Source: Rhodococcus sp. B7740 (lineage in GTDB: Bacteria > Actinomycetota > Actinomycetes > Mycobacteriales > Mycobacteriaceae). Taken from it: DNA of 64,000 nt. Both the position numbers and the translations under genes were made by a program. The stretch is taken from contig NZ_CP010797.1 in assembly GCF_000954115.1 (NCBI RefSeq), positions 744,001 through 808,000 of the forward strand. Direction: 5' to 3'. Within the stretch, counting starts at the first letter, position 1, and every line of letters starts with the position of its first letter. Below are positions 1-10,101 of this stretch, piece by piece. Below the pieces are notes generated by a model. The model made no database searches, had not been told where the DNA came from, and worked only from the letters and a program-made list of their open reading frames with translations.

Positions 1-1
1 C

Positions 2-193
2 TGTGTGGTGACAGTGGTGGTGCGCGGGACCCCTGCCGAGTTGACCGAGCTGGCCGGCCGGCCCGATGTGCGAGCGGTGCAAGCTCTTCCGCCGGATGCG
101 GTGTCCGGCAAGTTCGCGGTCGAGCCGCTTCTGCCGGAGTACGTCGACGTCGTCGGGCCGCTTCCGGACGACGGTCTCGTGCCGACCGAATGA
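2..193 (+). CDS. C-terminal fragment of an unrecognised protein (5' end outside window)
   Basis: The frame is open to the left edge of the window and closes at a TGA, leaving 63 visible residues. The fragment carries a TPAELTELAGRPDVRAVQ stretch and ends in an acidic, Pro-rich tail (VGPLPDDGLVPTE). The codon use is normal for this genome, so it is very likely the tail of a real gene. A GTG lies close to the left edge, but the frame continues upstream of it, so it is not a convincing start. I do not recognise the family. It precedes dnaE1 on the same strand with a 146-base gap. Confidence 0.5.
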   Translation, partial: CVVTVVVRGTPAELTELAGRPDVRAVQALPPDAVSGKFAVEPLLPEYVDVVGPLPDDGLVPTE

Positions 194-277
194 GGCGATT
201 TCTCGTCGCATCCGTCACACCCGTCACGTCCTCCCAGGACACACCGGCAGCGTGGAAAATCTGTCGGTTCGACCGCT

Positions 278-305
278 TACAGTGAGTACGTTCGCGGCTC
301 GTACT
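278..305 (+). promoter_or_regulatory. possible dnaE1 promoter region with inverted repeat
   Basis: A -10-like TACAGT sits at 278-283. Just downstream is an inverted repeat, AGTACG-N9-CGTACT, at 285-305. It ends 34 bases before the dnaE1 start codon. Position and symmetry suggest a promoter with an operator or 5'UTR structure. No good -35 was recognised, so the call is weak. Confidence 0.25.
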
Positions 306-339
306 GTCGACAACGCACGACCTTCAGGAGAGAACCTTC

Positions 340-3300
340 GTGGCCGATTCGTTCGTTCATCTGCACAACCACACCGAATATTCGATGCTCGACGGTGCCG
401 CCAAGATCGGGGCGATGTTCGCCGAGGCGGCGCGGTTGGAGATGACGGCAGTCGGCATGACCGACCACGGCAACATGTACGGGGCCAGCGAGTTCTACAA
501 CGAGGCCAAGAAGGCCGGAATCAAGCCGATCATCGGCATCGAGGCCTACATCGCCCCGGAGTCTCGCTTCAACAAGAAGCGCGTGCTGTGGGGCGACCGC
601 AGCCAGAAGTCCGACGACGTCTCCGGTAGCGGTGCGTACACGCACATGACGATGGTCGCCGAGAACGCCACCGGAGTTCGCAACCTGTTCAAGCTGTCCT
701 CCCTCGCCTCCATCGAAGGGCAGCTGGGCAAGTGGGCCCGGATGGACGAGGAGATCATCGCCTCGCACGCCGAGGGCATCATCGCCACCACCGGCTGCCC
801 GTCGGGGGAGGTGCAGACTCGACTGCGACTGGGCCAGGATCGTGAGGCGCTGGAGGCTGCCGCGAAGTGGCGCGAGATCTGGGGGCCGGACAACTTCTTC
901 CTGGAGCTGATGGATCACGGTCTGTCCATCGAGCGACGCGTCCGCGAAGGTCTGCTCGACATCGGCAAGAAGCTCTCGATCCCGCCGCTGGCGACCAACG
1001 ACTGCCACTACGTCACCAAGGACGCCGCCGAGAACCACGAGGCGCTGCTGTGCATCCAGACCGGTAAGACGCTCAGCGACCCCACTCGCTTCAAGTTCGA
1101 CGGTGACGGCTACTACCTCAAGTCCGCCGCCGAGATGCGCGAGCTCTGGGACGATCAGGTGCCCGGTGCCTGTGACAGCACCCTGCTCATCGCCGAGCGG
1201 GTGCAGCCCTACGACGAGGTGTGGGCGCACCGCGACCGGATGCCGATCTTCCCCGTGCCCGAGGGGCACACGCAGGGCACGTGGTTGCGCCACGAGGTCA
1301 TGACCGGGCTCGAGCGGCGGTTCCCCGACGGCCCGGGCGAGGACTACCTCGCGCGCGCGGAGTACGAGATCAAGGTCATTCTCGAGATGGGCTTCCCGGC
1401 GTACTTCCTCGTCGTCGGCGACCTGATCAACCATGCCAAGGCCGTCGGCATCCGCGTCGGGCCCGGTCGAGGCTCGGCCGCGGGCTCACTCGTCGCGTAC
1501 GCGATGGGTATCACCAACATCGACCCATTGCCGCACGGTCTGCTGTTCGAGCGATTTCTCAACCCCGAGCGCGTGTCGATGCCCGATATCGATATCGACT
1601 TCGACGATCGTCGCCGCGGTGAGATGGTCCGCTACGCCACCGAGAAGTGGGGCAGCGATCGAGTGGCCCAGGTGATCACGTTCGGCACCATCAAGACCAA
1701 GGCCGCCATCAAGGACTCCGCGCGCGTGCAGTTCGGCCAGCCCGGCTTCGGAATCGCCGATCAGATCACCAAGGCACTTCCGCCGCCCATCATGGCCAAG
1801 GACATCTCCGTGGCCGGCATCACCGACCCGGCGCACGAGCGCTACAAGGAAGCCGTCGAGGTCAGGGCCCTGATCGACTCCAACCCCGACGTCGCGACCA
1901 TCTACAAGACGGCCAAGGGGCTCGAGGGCCTCATCCGCAACGCGGGCGTGCACGCCTGCGCGGTCATCATGTCGTCCGAGCCGCTCACCGATGCCATTCC
2001 GGTGTGGAAGCGCGCGCAGGACGGCGCGATCATCACCGGCTGGGACTACCCGTCGTGCGAGGCCATCGGTCTGCTCAAGATGGACTTCCTCGGTCTGCGC
2101 AACCTCACCGTCATCGGTGACGCCATCGACAACATCAAGGCCAACCGCGGCATCGACATCGACCTCGACGCGCTCCCGCTCGACGACCCCGCGACCTTCG
2201 ACTTGCTCTCTCGCGGAGACACTCTCGGCGTCTTCCAGCTCGACGGCAGCGCCATGCGCGATCTGCTTCGCCGGATGCAGCCCACCGGCTTCGAGGACAT
2301 CGTCGCCGTCCTTGCCCTGTATCGACCGGGCCCGATGGGCATGAACTCGCACAACGATTACGCCGACCGCAAGAACGGTAGGCAAGAGGTCAAGCCGATT
2401 CACCCAGAGCTCGAAGAGCCGCTCAAGGTGATTCTCGGTGAGACCTACGGCCTGGTGGTCTACCAGGAGCAGATCATGCAGCTGGCGCAGAAGGTTGCCG
2501 GCTACACCCTCGGCCAGGCCGACCTGCTGCGTCGCGCCATGGGCAAGAAGAAGCTCTCCGAGCTGGAGAAGGCCTACGCCGGGTTCCGGCAGGGCATGTT
2601 GGACAACGACTTCTCCGAGGCGGCCATCAAGGCTCTGTGGGACACCGTGCTGCCCTTCGCGGGCTACGCGTTCAACAAGTCTCACTCCGCGGGCTACGGC
2701 CTGGTGTCGTACTGGACGGCATATCTCAAGGCCAACTACCCGGCCGAGTACATGGCCGGACTGCTCACCAGCGTCGGCGACGACAAGGACAAGGCCGCGA
2801 TCTACCTCGCCGATTGCCGCAAGCTGGGCATCACGGTGCTGCCACCGGACGTCAACGAATCCGAACTCAACTTCGCGTCGGTGGGCAAGGACATCCGGTT
2901 CGGGCTCGGTGCCGTCCGCAACGTCGGTACCAACGTTGTCGCCTCGATCATCAGGGCGCGATCGGAGAAGTCCAAGTACACCGACTTCTCCGACTACCTC
3001 GGCAAGATCGATGCGATCGCGTGCAGCAAGAAGGTCACCGAATCCCTCATCAAGGCAGGTGCCTTCGACTCACTCGATCATCCCCGCAAGGGCCTGATGC
3101 TCATCCACGCCGACGCCATCGACGCGGTGATGGGCACCAAGAAGGCCGAGGCGATCGGTCAGTTCGATCTGTTCGGCGGCGAGGATGCCGACGAGTCCAT
3201 CTCCGCCGTGTTCAACGTTCGGGTGCCGGACGAGGAGTGGGAATCCAAGCATCGGCTCGCCCTCGAACGCGAGATGCTCGGCCTGTACGTCTCGGGACAC

Positions 3301-3876
3301 CCGCTGCTGGGCGTCGAGCACATGCTCGCCGCGAAGTCCGACTGCAACATCCCCACCATCCTCGAGGGTGACATCAAGGACGGCACACAGGTCACCGTCG
3401 GCGGCATTCTGGCTTCGGTGAATCGTCGGATCAACAAGAACGGGCTGACGTGGGCGTCGGCTCAGCTCGAGGACCTGGCCGGCGGTATCGAGGTGCTGTT
3501 CTTCCCGCAGGCGTACTCGGTGTTCGGTGCCGATGTCACCGAGGACTCGGTGGTACTCGTCAAGGGCCGCGTGTCGGTGCGCGACGATCGAATCTCGTTG
3601 ATCGCCAACGATCTTGCGGTACCCGATCTGTCCGCGATCGGCATCGACAAGCCCCTCGCGGTGAGTCTGCCGACTCGGTTGTGCACGGCGGACAAGGTCG
3701 GTGCCCTCAAGCGGGTGCTGTCGAGCCACCCGGGAACCTCGGATGTGCACCTGCGCTTGGTCAGTGGCGACAAGATCACCACGATGAAGCTGGACGACAG
3801 TCTGCGCGTCACGCCGACATCGGCGCTGATGGGGGACCTGAAAGCGCTACTCGGCCCGGGCTGCCTGACGGGCTGA
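340..3876 (+). CDS. dnaE1: DNA polymerase III alpha subunit DnaE1
   Basis: This is the catalytic subunit of the replicative polymerase, 1178 aa, the usual length for actinobacterial DnaE1. The N-terminal PHP domain opens with HLHNHTEYS (residues 7-15); in mycobacterial DnaE1 this domain is known to provide 3'-5' proofreading. The polymerase active site contains PDIDIDFDD near residue 415, which supplies metal-binding aspartates. Further family stretches are [15 protein letters not shown] and [11 protein letters not shown]-terminal OB-fold region (roughly residues 1000-1080) binds ssDNA. The GTG start is chosen because AGGAGA lies 8 bases upstream and the PHP domain begins at once. The 3' end overlaps the convergent small membrane gene by 30 bases. 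Confidence 0.97.
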   Translation: MADSFVHLHNHTEYSMLDGAAKIGAMFAEAARLEMTAVGMTDHGNMYGASEFYNEAKKAGIKPIIGIEAYIAPESRFNKKRVLWGDRSQKSDDVSGSGAYTHMTMVAENATGVRNLFKLSSLASIEGQLGKWARMDEEIIASHAEGIIATTGCPSGEVQTRLRLGQDREALEAAAKWREIWGPDNFFLELMDHGLSIERRVREGLLDIGKKLSIPPLATNDCHYVTKDAAENHEALLCIQTGKTLSDPTRFKFDGDGYYLKSAAEMRELWDDQVPGACDSTLLIAERVQPYDEVWAHRDRMPIFPVPEGHTQGTWLRHEVMTGLERRFPDGPGEDYLARAEYEIKVILEMGFPAYFLVVGDLINHAKAVGIRVGPGRGSAAGSLVAYAMGITNIDPLPHGLLFERFLNPERVSMPDIDIDFDDRRRGEMVRYATEKWGSDRVAQVITFGTIKTKAAIKDSARVQFGQPGFGIADQITKALPPPIMAKDISVAGITDPAHERYKEAVEVRALIDSNPDVATIYKTAKGLEGLIRNAGVHACAVIMSSEPLTDAIPVWKRAQDGAIITGWDYPSCEAIGLLKMDFLGLRNLTVIGDAIDNIKANRGIDIDLDALPLDDPATFDLLSRGDTLGVFQLDGSAMRDLLRRMQPTGFEDIVAVLALYRPGPMGMNSHNDYADRKNGRQEVKPIHPELEEPLKVILGETYGLVVYQEQIMQLAQKVAGYTLGQADLLRRAMGKKKLSELEKAYAGFRQGMLDNDFSEAAIKALWDTVLPFAGYAFNKSHSAGYGLVSYWTAYLKANYPAEYMAGLLTSVGDDKDKAAIYLADCRKLGITVLPPDVNESELNFASVGKDIRFGLGAVRNVGTNVVASIIRARSEKSKYTDFSDYLGKIDAIACSKKVTESLIKAGAFDSLDHPRKGLMLIHADAIDAVMGTKKAEAIGQFDLFGGEDADESISAVFNVRVPDEEWESKHRLALEREMLGLYVSGHPLLGVEHMLAAKSDCNIPTILEGDIKDGTQVTVGGILASVNRRINKNGLTWASAQLEDLAGGIEVLFFPQAYSVFGADVTEDSVVLVKGRVSVRDDRISLIANDLAVPDLSAIGIDKPLAVSLPTRLCTADKVGALKRVLSSHPGTSDVHLRLVSGDKITTMKLDDSLRVTPTSALMGDLKALLGPGCLTG

Positions 3877-4116
3877 CGCCGGTCCGGTCGAACCCAGCTC
3901 GGTCAGGCGCAGCGTCCACCAGGTGAGTACGGCGACTGCTGCGCCGGCCAGCACTGCTGCGTGCAGGGAGCCGGCAACGACGAGCGTCGCAGTGAACACG
4001 ATGAACCCGAGTGCGAGGGCCTCGAGCTTGTAGACGGGCCACGCGATGCCCGCCACGTCCGCGGTACGTAGGGCCGGAGCGGGTCGACGGCTCACCTGGG
4101 TGCTCGTGTAGGTCAT
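3847..4116 (-). CDS. small two-helix membrane protein
   Basis: An 89-aa protein of unknown function. It starts at the ATG preceded by a good AGGAG Shine-Dalgarno on the minus strand, rather than at an in-frame ATG 21 bases further upstream. Two hydrophobic segments are visible, roughly residues 30-48 ([19 protein letters not shown]) and 50-66 ([17 protein letters not shown]), which suggests an inner-membrane protein with a short basic N-terminus. The last 30 bases are antisense to the end of dnaE1. I see no domain that would assign a role. Confidence 0.7.
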   Translation of the reverse strand: MTYTSTQVSRRPAPALRTADVAGIAWPVYKLEALALGFIVFTATLVVAGSLHAAVLAGAAVAVLTWWTLRLTELGSTGPASARQAARAE

Positions 4117-4171
4117 CGCGTTCTCCTCTGGTGCCACCGGCAGGTTCGGGTCTCCGCTGCAGGAAGTTCAG

Positions 4172-4177
4172 ACTATA
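4172..4177 (-). promoter_or_regulatory. -10 element for the small membrane gene
   Basis: TATAGT reads on the minus strand and would give a 5'UTR of about 50 bases to the start at 4116. It is one of the few near-consensus -10 hexamers in this region. No clear -35 is visible. Confidence 0.35.
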
Positions 4178-4273
4178 CCCGCAAAAGATTCGGTGGGCCG
4201 AACTTGGGGTCCGGACCTGGCAATGTCGACGATCTCGTGGCGTGCCGACGCCTCGAGGTGTTGACTGAAAGCC

Positions 4274-4708
4274 ATGCCATTGACAGGAGAATACGAACCG
4301 AGTTCATCCGACTGGGCCCGCAAGCAGGCCGAGCTGTACGAGAACTCCGGCGGAACCGAAGGCACGACGATGAACGGGATGCCGGTGGTGCTGCTGACCA
4401 CGAAGGGCAACAAGAGCGGAAAGCTGCGCAAGTCACCGCTGATGAAAGTCGAACACGATGGTGAGTACGCCATCGTCGCCTCCCTCGGGGGTGCCCCGAA
4501 GCACCCGGTCTGGTACCACAACGTCAAGGCCGAGCCGCTCGTCGAGCTGCAGGACGGTCCGGACAAGCACGACTACATCGCCCGCGAGGTGACCGGCGAC
4601 GAGAAGGCAGTGTGGTGGGAACGCTCGGTTGCTGCGTACCCCGACTACGCGGAGTACCAGAAGAAGACCGACCGCGAGATACCTGTGCTCGTACTCTCCC
4701 GCGTCTGA
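4274..4708 (+). CDS. nitroreductase/deazaflavin-dependent oxidoreductase family (DDN-like)
   Basis: 144 aa. The core [17 protein letters not shown]...SPLM followed by [16 protein letters not shown] and [19 protein letters not shown] is the signature of the Rv3547/Ddn-like family (DUF385). Members have a split beta-barrel fold, and many bind cofactor F420 and reduce quinones or nitro compounds. Which substrate this one uses cannot be told from sequence. The start is the ATG immediately before [14 protein letters not shown], a typical N-terminus for the family. It stands alone between a minus-strand gene and ilvA, 70 bases upstream of the latter. Confidence 0.88.
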   Translation: MPLTGEYEPSSSDWARKQAELYENSGGTEGTTMNGMPVVLLTTKGNKSGKLRKSPLMKVEHDGEYAIVASLGGAPKHPVWYHNVKAEPLVELQDGPDKHDYIAREVTGDEKAVWWERSVAAYPDYAEYQKKTDREIPVLVLSRV

Positions 4709-4772
4709 AACGCCGTCGGTCCGGTCGTGGAGCGGTCCCGGATGGGCAACCGTTCCACGCTGGTGGCAGCAT

Positions 4773-6134
4773 GTGCTGGTGTCTTCATCCCCTGAACTCG
4801 CCTCCCAGCATTCACCCTCGGTAGCCGTCACCGCTGCCGACATCGATGCCGCTGCGGTGCGTATTTCTTCGGTGGTTGCTGCGACACCCCTTCAGCTGTG
4901 CGAACGGCTGTCCGCGGAGACGGGCGCGAAGGTCTACCTCAAGCGCGAGGACCTGCAGATCGTGCGGTCGTACAAGATTCGCGGCGCGTACAACCTGATG
5001 GACCAGCTGACCGAGGCCGAGCGTGCGGTGGGCGTGGTGACGGCGAGCGCGGGCAACCACGCGCAGGGCGTCGCATTCGCGTGCCGCACGATGCAGGTCC
5101 GCGGTCGCATCTACGTTCCGGCCAACACTCCCAAGCAGAAGCGTGACCGCATCCGGGTGCACGGCGGCGAGTTCGTCGACCTCATCGTCATCGGCGACAC
5201 GTTCGATGCCGCGGCCGCCGCTGCTGCCGAGGATGTCGCTCGTACCGGTGCCACCATGGTGCCTCCGTTCGACGACCCACGTACCGTCGCCGGCCAGGGC
5301 ACCATCGCTGCCGAAATAGTCGACCAGCTCGGTGGCGCGCCGGACGTCGTCGTCATGCCCGTCGGCGGCGGCGGATGCATCGCGGGCATCTCGAGCTACC
5401 TGCGCGAGCGCGCACCGCAGACCTCGCTGGTGGGCGTCGAGCCGTCCGGTGCCGCATCGATGACCGCCGCACTGATCGCCGGTGGTCCGGTCACGCTCGC
5501 CGACATCGATCCGTTCGTCGACGGTGCCGCCGTCCGCCGCATCGGGGACGTGCCGTATGCGGCGCTCCGGTCGTTGGGTGCCACCGTCGTCTCGCACGCG
5601 TCGTTGCCATTGCTCACTGCGCCGGTGTTCGACAGTGCGGGTCCCGGTGCGTTCTTGGTCACGCAGATCGACGAGGGCGCGATCTGCACCGCGATGCTGG
5701 CTCTGTACCAGAACGAGGGTGTCATCGCCGAGCCCGCGGGCGCACTCGCGGTTGCTGCGCTCGAGCACCTCGACATCGCCCCCGGAAGTACCGTCGTCTG
5801 CCTGGTGTCCGGTGGCAACAACGACGTCTCCCGTTACGGCGAGATCCTCGAGCGTTCTCTGGTTCACCTGGGGCTCAAGCACTACTTCCTGGTGGACTTC
5901 CCCCAGGAACCCGGTGCGCTTCGCCGATTCCTCGACGAGGTGCTCGGCCCCGAGGACGACATCACGCTGTTCGAGTACGTCAAGCGCAACAACCGCGAGA
6001 CCGGTGCTGCTCTGGTCGGCATCGAACTCGGGTTCGCGAGCGGATTGAGCCCGCTGCTCGAACGTATGCGGGATTCTCACCTGCACGTCGAGCAGTTGGA
6101 GCCGGGTTCACCGGTCTACCGCTACCTGACCTGA
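4773..6134 (+). CDS. ilvA: threonine dehydratase (threonine ammonia-lyase), biosynthetic
   Basis: It converts L-threonine to 2-oxobutyrate and ammonia, the first committed step of isoleucine synthesis. PLP-binding motifs are clear: KREDLQIVRSYKIRGAYN holds the Schiff-base lysine, followed by SAGNHAQGVA and the glycine-rich PVGGGGCIAG loop. The C-terminal ~90 residues (from DFPQEPGALRRFLDEVL) form an ACT-like regulatory domain expected to bind isoleucine. Two GTG starts are possible, at 4773 and 4779; 4773 has GGTGG six bases upstream and is preferred slightly. The frame stays open further upstream, but that part reads over the preceding gene's 3' end. The length (453 aa) fits the short single-ACT form. 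Confidence 0.95.
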   Translation: MLVSSSPELASQHSPSVAVTAADIDAAAVRISSVVAATPLQLCERLSAETGAKVYLKREDLQIVRSYKIRGAYNLMDQLTEAERAVGVVTASAGNHAQGVAFACRTMQVRGRIYVPANTPKQKRDRIRVHGGEFVDLIVIGDTFDAAAAAAAEDVARTGATMVPPFDDPRTVAGQGTIAAEIVDQLGGAPDVVVMPVGGGGCIAGISSYLRERAPQTSLVGVEPSGAASMTAALIAGGPVTLADIDPFVDGAAVRRIGDVPYAALRSLGATVVSHASLPLLTAPVFDSAGPGAFLVTQIDEGAICTAMLALYQNEGVIAEPAGALAVAALEHLDIAPGSTVVCLVSGGNNDVSRYGEILERSLVHLGLKHYFLVDFPQEPGALRRFLDEVLGPEDDITLFEYVKRNNRETGAALVGIELGFASGLSPLLERMRDSHLHVEQLEPGSPVYRYLT

Positions 6135-6163
6135 TCCGGCGCGCCGGGCCTGTCGGCGCGCAG

Positions 6164-6688
6164 TTACCGGCCGAGAAGGCGATCGACCACCTGTCGGTGC
6201 AGGTCGGGGTCGACGCCCGGGAGATCGAGAAGGGCTCCGAGGTAGATGCCGTCACCGACGAGTCGGATGATCTCGGCCTGAACCGGATCGTCGATTTCGG
6301 TGCGCAGACCCTCGTCCCACAACCGCATCATCTCGGTGACGGCATCTTGCACCTCGCCGGAATTGCCGTCGACGCTGCGCAACGCGGCCAGGGTCGATCG
6401 ATACAGGGCGATCTCCTTCTCGGAGATGGAGTCGGGTGGTTGCAGATACCACTCGGCCACCGAGGTGCCGCCTGCTGCGGCGTCGGCGCGCTGCTGATCG
6501 GCCTGGGCACCGAGTCGCCGCACCATGGCGGCGATCAGCGCGTCCTTGGTCTTGAAGTGATAGAGCAGCCCGCCCTTGGAGACGCCTGCGGCGGCGGCGA
6601 CGCTGTCGAGGGTCACTTTGGTCAAGCCGTGTTCGATCAGCATCGCTTCGAGTGCGTCGAGTATCCGGTCGCGAGTGTCCGATGACAT
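6164..6688 (-). CDS. TetR-family repressor of the divergent MFS exporter
   Basis: 174 aa. The N-terminal HTH is clear (ILDALEAMLIEHGLTKVTLDSVAAAAGVSKGGLLYHFKTKDAL, written here in part), with the YHF turn typical of TetR proteins. The C-terminal ligand domain resembles TetR_C regulators of drug exporters. The start is the ATG giving MSSDTRDRIL; the much longer open frame upstream runs antisense through the exporter and is spurious. It is divergent from the MFS gene, and two near-identical palindromic boxes lie between them, so it probably represses both. The inducer is unknown. Confidence 0.88.
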   Translation of the reverse strand: MSSDTRDRILDALEAMLIEHGLTKVTLDSVAAAAGVSKGGLLYHFKTKDALIAAMVRRLGAQADQQRADAAAGGTSVAEWYLQPPDSISEKEIALYRSTLAALRSVDGNSGEVQDAVTEMMRLWDEGLRTEIDDPVQAEIIRLVGDGIYLGALLDLPGVDPDLHRQVVDRLLGR

Positions 6689-6699
6689 GAATGTCACTT

Positions 6700-6756
6700 T
6701 ACCGGCTGGTCGGTTCGCGGTACTCTCGATCACTGTACCGGCTGGACGGTCGGTAC
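6700..6756. promoter_or_regulatory. paired TetR operator boxes in the divergent promoter
   Basis: TACCGGCTGGTCGGT at 6700-6714 and TACCGGCTGGACGGT at 6736-6750 are a direct repeat 36 bases apart that differ at one base. Each has ACCG/CGGT dyad symmetry. The second sits inside a longer palindrome with perfect GTACCG...CGGTAC arms (6735-6756). The location between the TetR start and the MFS start fits operators for the adjacent repressor. Confidence 0.6.
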
Positions 6757-6811
6757 ACGTCGTCGCTTCGGGACCAGTTCCGGTCACCGAGCGCAGAACG
6801 TAGGAGCAGCA

Positions 6812-8368
6812 GTGAGTGACATGCGCACCGGTTCGGTGCACGAAGCGACCGGAGCATCCGAGAACCGAGCCACCCCGAAGGACTGGCTGGGTCTGGTGGT
6901 TCTGGCATTCGCCGTGTTGCTCATCGCCGTCGACGGCACGGTCCTCGATCTGGCCCTGCCCTTCATCAGCTCCGACCTGGCACCGACCAGCAACCAGCTG
7001 CTGTGGATCATCGACGTCTACTCGTTCGTCCTGGCCGGCCTGCTCATCACCATGGGCACGCTCGGCGATCGGATCGGTCGTCGTCGATTGCTGCTGATCG
7101 GAGCGGCGGGCTTCGGTATCGCCTCGCTCGTCGCCGCTGTCTCGACCAGCGCCGAGATGCTCATCGCGGCCCGGGTGCTTCAGGGCATCTCCGGCGCAAC
7201 TCTGATGCCTGCGACCCTCGGCTTGATCAGGACCATCTTCCTCAACCCGCGTCAGCGCGTCGCCGCCATCGGAGTGTGGGGCGCGATGGCCGGTGGCGGT
7301 GCCGCCGCGGGGCCGCTCGTCGGAGGCTGGCTGCTCGAACACTACTGGTGGGGATCGGTGTTCCTCATCAACATCCCCGTGATGATCGTGCTGATCGCTC
7401 TCGGGCCGCTGGTCATCCCTGAGTCCAAGGATCCGAACCCGGGACGTTTCGACCTGACGAGCTCGGCACTGTCGATGCTCGCCATCGTGCCCGTGGTGTT
7501 CGCGGTGAAAGAGACCGCGGCACACGGATTCGACGTGGTCTACCTGCTCTCCGCAGTGATCGGCATCATCGCCGGGTTCGTGTTCGTGCGGCGGCAGCGA
7601 ACTCTCGCGGCCCCGATGATCGACCTACGGCTGTTCGCCAACCGAGCGTTCTCGACGGGTGTGGCCACGAATTTCCTGTCGGTCTTCGCCCTCGCCGGGG
7701 TGCTGTTCTTCGGTTCGCAGTACCTGCAGCTCGTCCTCGGCAACAGTCCGCTCGAGGCGGGACTGTTGCTGCTGCCCGGCACCGCCGCCAGTATCGTCAC
7801 GTCGTTGCTGGTCGCGGTCCTGGTTCGGTACTTCAGCGCGGGAACGGTTCTCGGTGTCGCGATGTTCGTCGCGGCTGCGGGCGCAGGCATCCTGGTCGGC
7901 TTGGCCACGGACAGTGGTCCGACACTCTTCATCGCCGGATTCGTGCTCGTGGGCGCAGGCGTCGGTGTTGCGCTCACACTGACCTCCGAGTTGGTCGTCA
8001 GCTCCGTCGAACCCGAACGAGCGGGAGCTGCCTCGGCAGTGTCGGAGACCGCATACGAGCTGGGCATCGCGTTGGGTGTCGCCGTACTCGGCACGGTGGT
8101 CATGGCCATCTTCCGTCGTGGAATCGACGTCACCCAGCTGACCCCCGAGCTCGGAGCCAAGGCAGGCGAAACACTCGGCGGCGCGGATGCCGTGGCTCGT
8201 GAATTGCCGGACTCGGTGGCGACGGTTCTGCTCGATTCCGCACATGCTGCCTTCGTCGCGGGCATGCATGTCGCGGCCGTCGCCACCGCGGTGGTTCTCG
8301 CCGTCACGGCCGTGTTCGTTCTGGTCAACCTACGCAGGCGTCAGGACTCCAGTACGACGACGGAGTGA
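6812..8368 (+). CDS. MFS drug exporter, DHA2 (EmrB/QacA) type
   Basis: A 518-aa inner-membrane proton-driven antiporter, the expected length for the 14-helix DHA2 group. Markers are the first helix AVDGTVLDLALPFI, the motif A region GDRIGRRRLLLIG, LQGISGATLMPATLGLI in helix 4, and the antiporter-type motif C region GPLVGGWLLEHYWW in helix 5. The GTG start has AGGAG five bases upstream. It is divergent from, and presumably repressed by, the TetR gene at 6164-6688. The substrate cannot be predicted. The 3' end overlaps treZ tail-to-tail by 28 bases. Confidence 0.92.
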   Translation: MSDMRTGSVHEATGASENRATPKDWLGLVVLAFAVLLIAVDGTVLDLALPFISSDLAPTSNQLLWIIDVYSFVLAGLLITMGTLGDRIGRRRLLLIGAAGFGIASLVAAVSTSAEMLIAARVLQGISGATLMPATLGLIRTIFLNPRQRVAAIGVWGAMAGGGAAAGPLVGGWLLEHYWWGSVFLINIPVMIVLIALGPLVIPESKDPNPGRFDLTSSALSMLAIVPVVFAVKETAAHGFDVVYLLSAVIGIIAGFVFVRRQRTLAAPMIDLRLFANRAFSTGVATNFLSVFALAGVLFFGSQYLQLVLGNSPLEAGLLLLPGTAASIVTSLLVAVLVRYFSAGTVLGVAMFVAAAGAGILVGLATDSGPTLFIAGFVLVGAGVGVALTLTSELVVSSVEPERAGAASAVSETAYELGIALGVAVLGTVVMAIFRRGIDVTQLTPELGAKAGETLGGADAVARELPDSVATVLLDSAHAAFVAGMHVAAVATAVVLAVTAVFVLVNLRRRQDSSTTTE

Positions 8369-10101
8369 CCGGGAACCGTGGTGGCAGAGCCGGTCTCGTT
8401 CGAGGTCGTCGGCTCCCACTCGAGTAGTGCGGAGCCGCCGACCGGCACCGTCACAGCGGATTCGGACAGGTTGCACACCACGCTGATGCGGCCACGACGA
8501 ACGACGATCCACTGCGCGTCCTCGTCGTAGTCCACCTTCACGTGGTCGAGCCACGGGTCGGTCAGTTCGGTCCGGTCGCGGCGCAGCCGCAACAAGTCGC
8601 GATAGACGGCCAACAGTCGCGCATGATCGCCGTCGCCCAGCTCCGACCAGTTCAGCTTCGACCGCGTGAACGTCTCGGGATCCTGCGGATCCGGGATATC
8701 GCTCTTGTCCCACCCGTGCTCGGCGAACTCCGCCTTGCGTCCCTCTGCGGTGGCCTTGCCCAGCTCGGGCTCGGGGTGCGAGGTGAAGAACTGGAACGGC
8801 GTCGACGCTCCCCATTCCTCGCCCATGAACAGCATCGGGGTGTAGGGCGAGGTCAGCACGAGCGCGGCCTTGATCGCAAGCTGACCGGGGGAGAGGTAGA
8901 AGCCCGGACGGTCGCCGATCGCGCGGTTGCCCACCTGGTCGTGTGTGGTCGTATAGGTCACCAGGGAGCTGGCCGGGATGCGCCGGGTGTCCAGTGGTCG
9001 ACCGTGGATGCGACCACGGAAACTCGAGTACGTTCCGGCGTGGAAGAACCCCTGCCGCAACGTGTTCGCCAGCCCCTGCAGCGAACCGAAATCGCCGTAG
9101 TAGCCCTGCCGCTCACCGGAGACCGCGGCGTGGATGGCATGGTGGATGTCGTCGTCCCATTGGGCGTCGAGTCCGTACCCGCCGCCCGACCGAGCAGTGA
9201 TCAGCATCGGATCGTTGAGGTCGCTCTCGGCGATCAGGGTCAGTGGCCGACCCAGATGTGCCGAGAGACTTCGGGTTTCGATCGACAGCTGCTCGAGCAG
9301 GTGCACCGCAGTGTGGTCGACGATCGCGTGCACCGCGTCGAGCCGCAGTGCGTCGATGTGAAACTCGGAGAACCAACGCAGTGCGTTGTCGAGGGCATAG
9401 CGCCGCACCTCGCCCGAATCGGCCTCGGCGTAGTTGATTGCCTGGCCCCAGCTGTTGGCCCCCTCGGTCATGTACGGGCCGAAGCGGTCCAGGTAGTTGC
9501 CGGACGGGCCGAGGTGGTTGTAGACCACGTCCAGAACGACACCGATACCGCGACCATGGCAGGCATCGACCAAGCGCTGCAAGCCTTCCGGGCCGCCGTA
9601 CTCTTCGTGCACGGTGTACCAGAGAACGCCGTCGTAGCCCCAGTTGTGCACGCCGTTGAACCCGTTGACCGGCATGATCTCGATGAACGTCACGCCCAGA
9701 TCGACGAGATGATCGAGCTTGCCGACGGCCGCGTCGAACGTGCCCTCATCGGTGAACGTGCCGATGTGCAGCTCGTAGATCGACGAGCCGGGCAGTTGCC
9801 GTCCGGTCCAGGCCGCGTCGGTCCACAGCGTCGGATCGACCTCGAAGACCTGCGACAGCTCGTGTACGCCGTCGGGCTGCCGGGGCGAACGCGGATCCGG
9901 CAGCGCCTTGTCCGCGTCGTCGAGCAGGAAGCCGTATCGAGAGTTCGGTGCGGCGTCGACGTCGGCGTGCCACCATCCGTTCGAGGAGCGCTGCATCGGA
10001 TGCACCGTGTCGTCGAGCTGGAGGCGGACCGTCTCCGGGGTCGGTGCCCAGACCTGGAATCGTCTTGTCGTCGCCGAAGAGGTCGCTGCTGTCGATGTCA
10101 C
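8341..10101 (-). CDS. treZ: malto-oligosyltrehalose trehalohydrolase
   Basis: It hydrolyses maltooligosyl-trehalose to release trehalose, the last step of the TreX-TreY-TreZ route. This is a GH13 enzyme of 586 aa. An N-terminal beta-sandwich (FQVWAPTPETVRLQL) is followed by the barrel with VVYNHLGPSGNYLDRF, the nucleophile region DALRLDAVHAI, the acid/base LIAESDLND and TYTTTHDQVGNR. The GTG start overlaps the treY stop in a GTGA, so translation is coupled. An upstream open extension runs antiparallel to nothing conserved and is ignored. It is the last gene of the tre operon. Confidence 0.95.
   Translation of the reverse strand: MTSTAATSSATTRRFQVWAPTPETVRLQLDDTVHPMQRSSNGWWHADVDAAPNSRYGFLLDDADKALPDPRSPRQPDGVHELSQVFEVDPTLWTDAAWTGRQLPGSSIYELHIGTFTDEGTFDAAVGKLDHLVDLGVTFIEIMPVNGFNGVHNWGYDGVLWYTVHEEYGGPEGLQRLVDACHGRGIGVVLDVVYNHLGPSGNYLDRFGPYMTEGANSWGQAINYAEADSGEVRRYALDNALRWFSEFHIDALRLDAVHAIVDHTAVHLLEQLSIETRSLSAHLGRPLTLIAESDLNDPMLITARSGGGYGLDAQWDDDIHHAIHAAVSGERQGYYGDFGSLQGLANTLRQGFFHAGTYSSFRGRIHGRPLDTRRIPASSLVTYTTTHDQVGNRAIGDRPGFYLSPGQLAIKAALVLTSPYTPMLFMGEEWGASTPFQFFTSHPEPELGKATAEGRKAEFAEHGWDKSDIPDPQDPETFTRSKLNWSELGDGDHARLLAVYRDLLRLRRDRTELTDPWLDHVKVDYDEDAQWIVVRRGRISVVCNLSESAVTVPVGGSALLEWEPTTSNETGSATTVPGHSVVVLES

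Noticed and set aside
4709-4780. Possible T-box or attenuator before ilvA (GGTGG near the start)
   Set aside because: The gap is only about 65-70 bases, and no specifier stem or antiterminator could be drawn. The GGTGG is better read as a weak ribosome site.
6689-7525. N-terminal extension of the TetR gene
   Set aside because: The frame is open but runs antisense through the MFS exporter and its operators; the HTH begins directly after the ATG at 6688.
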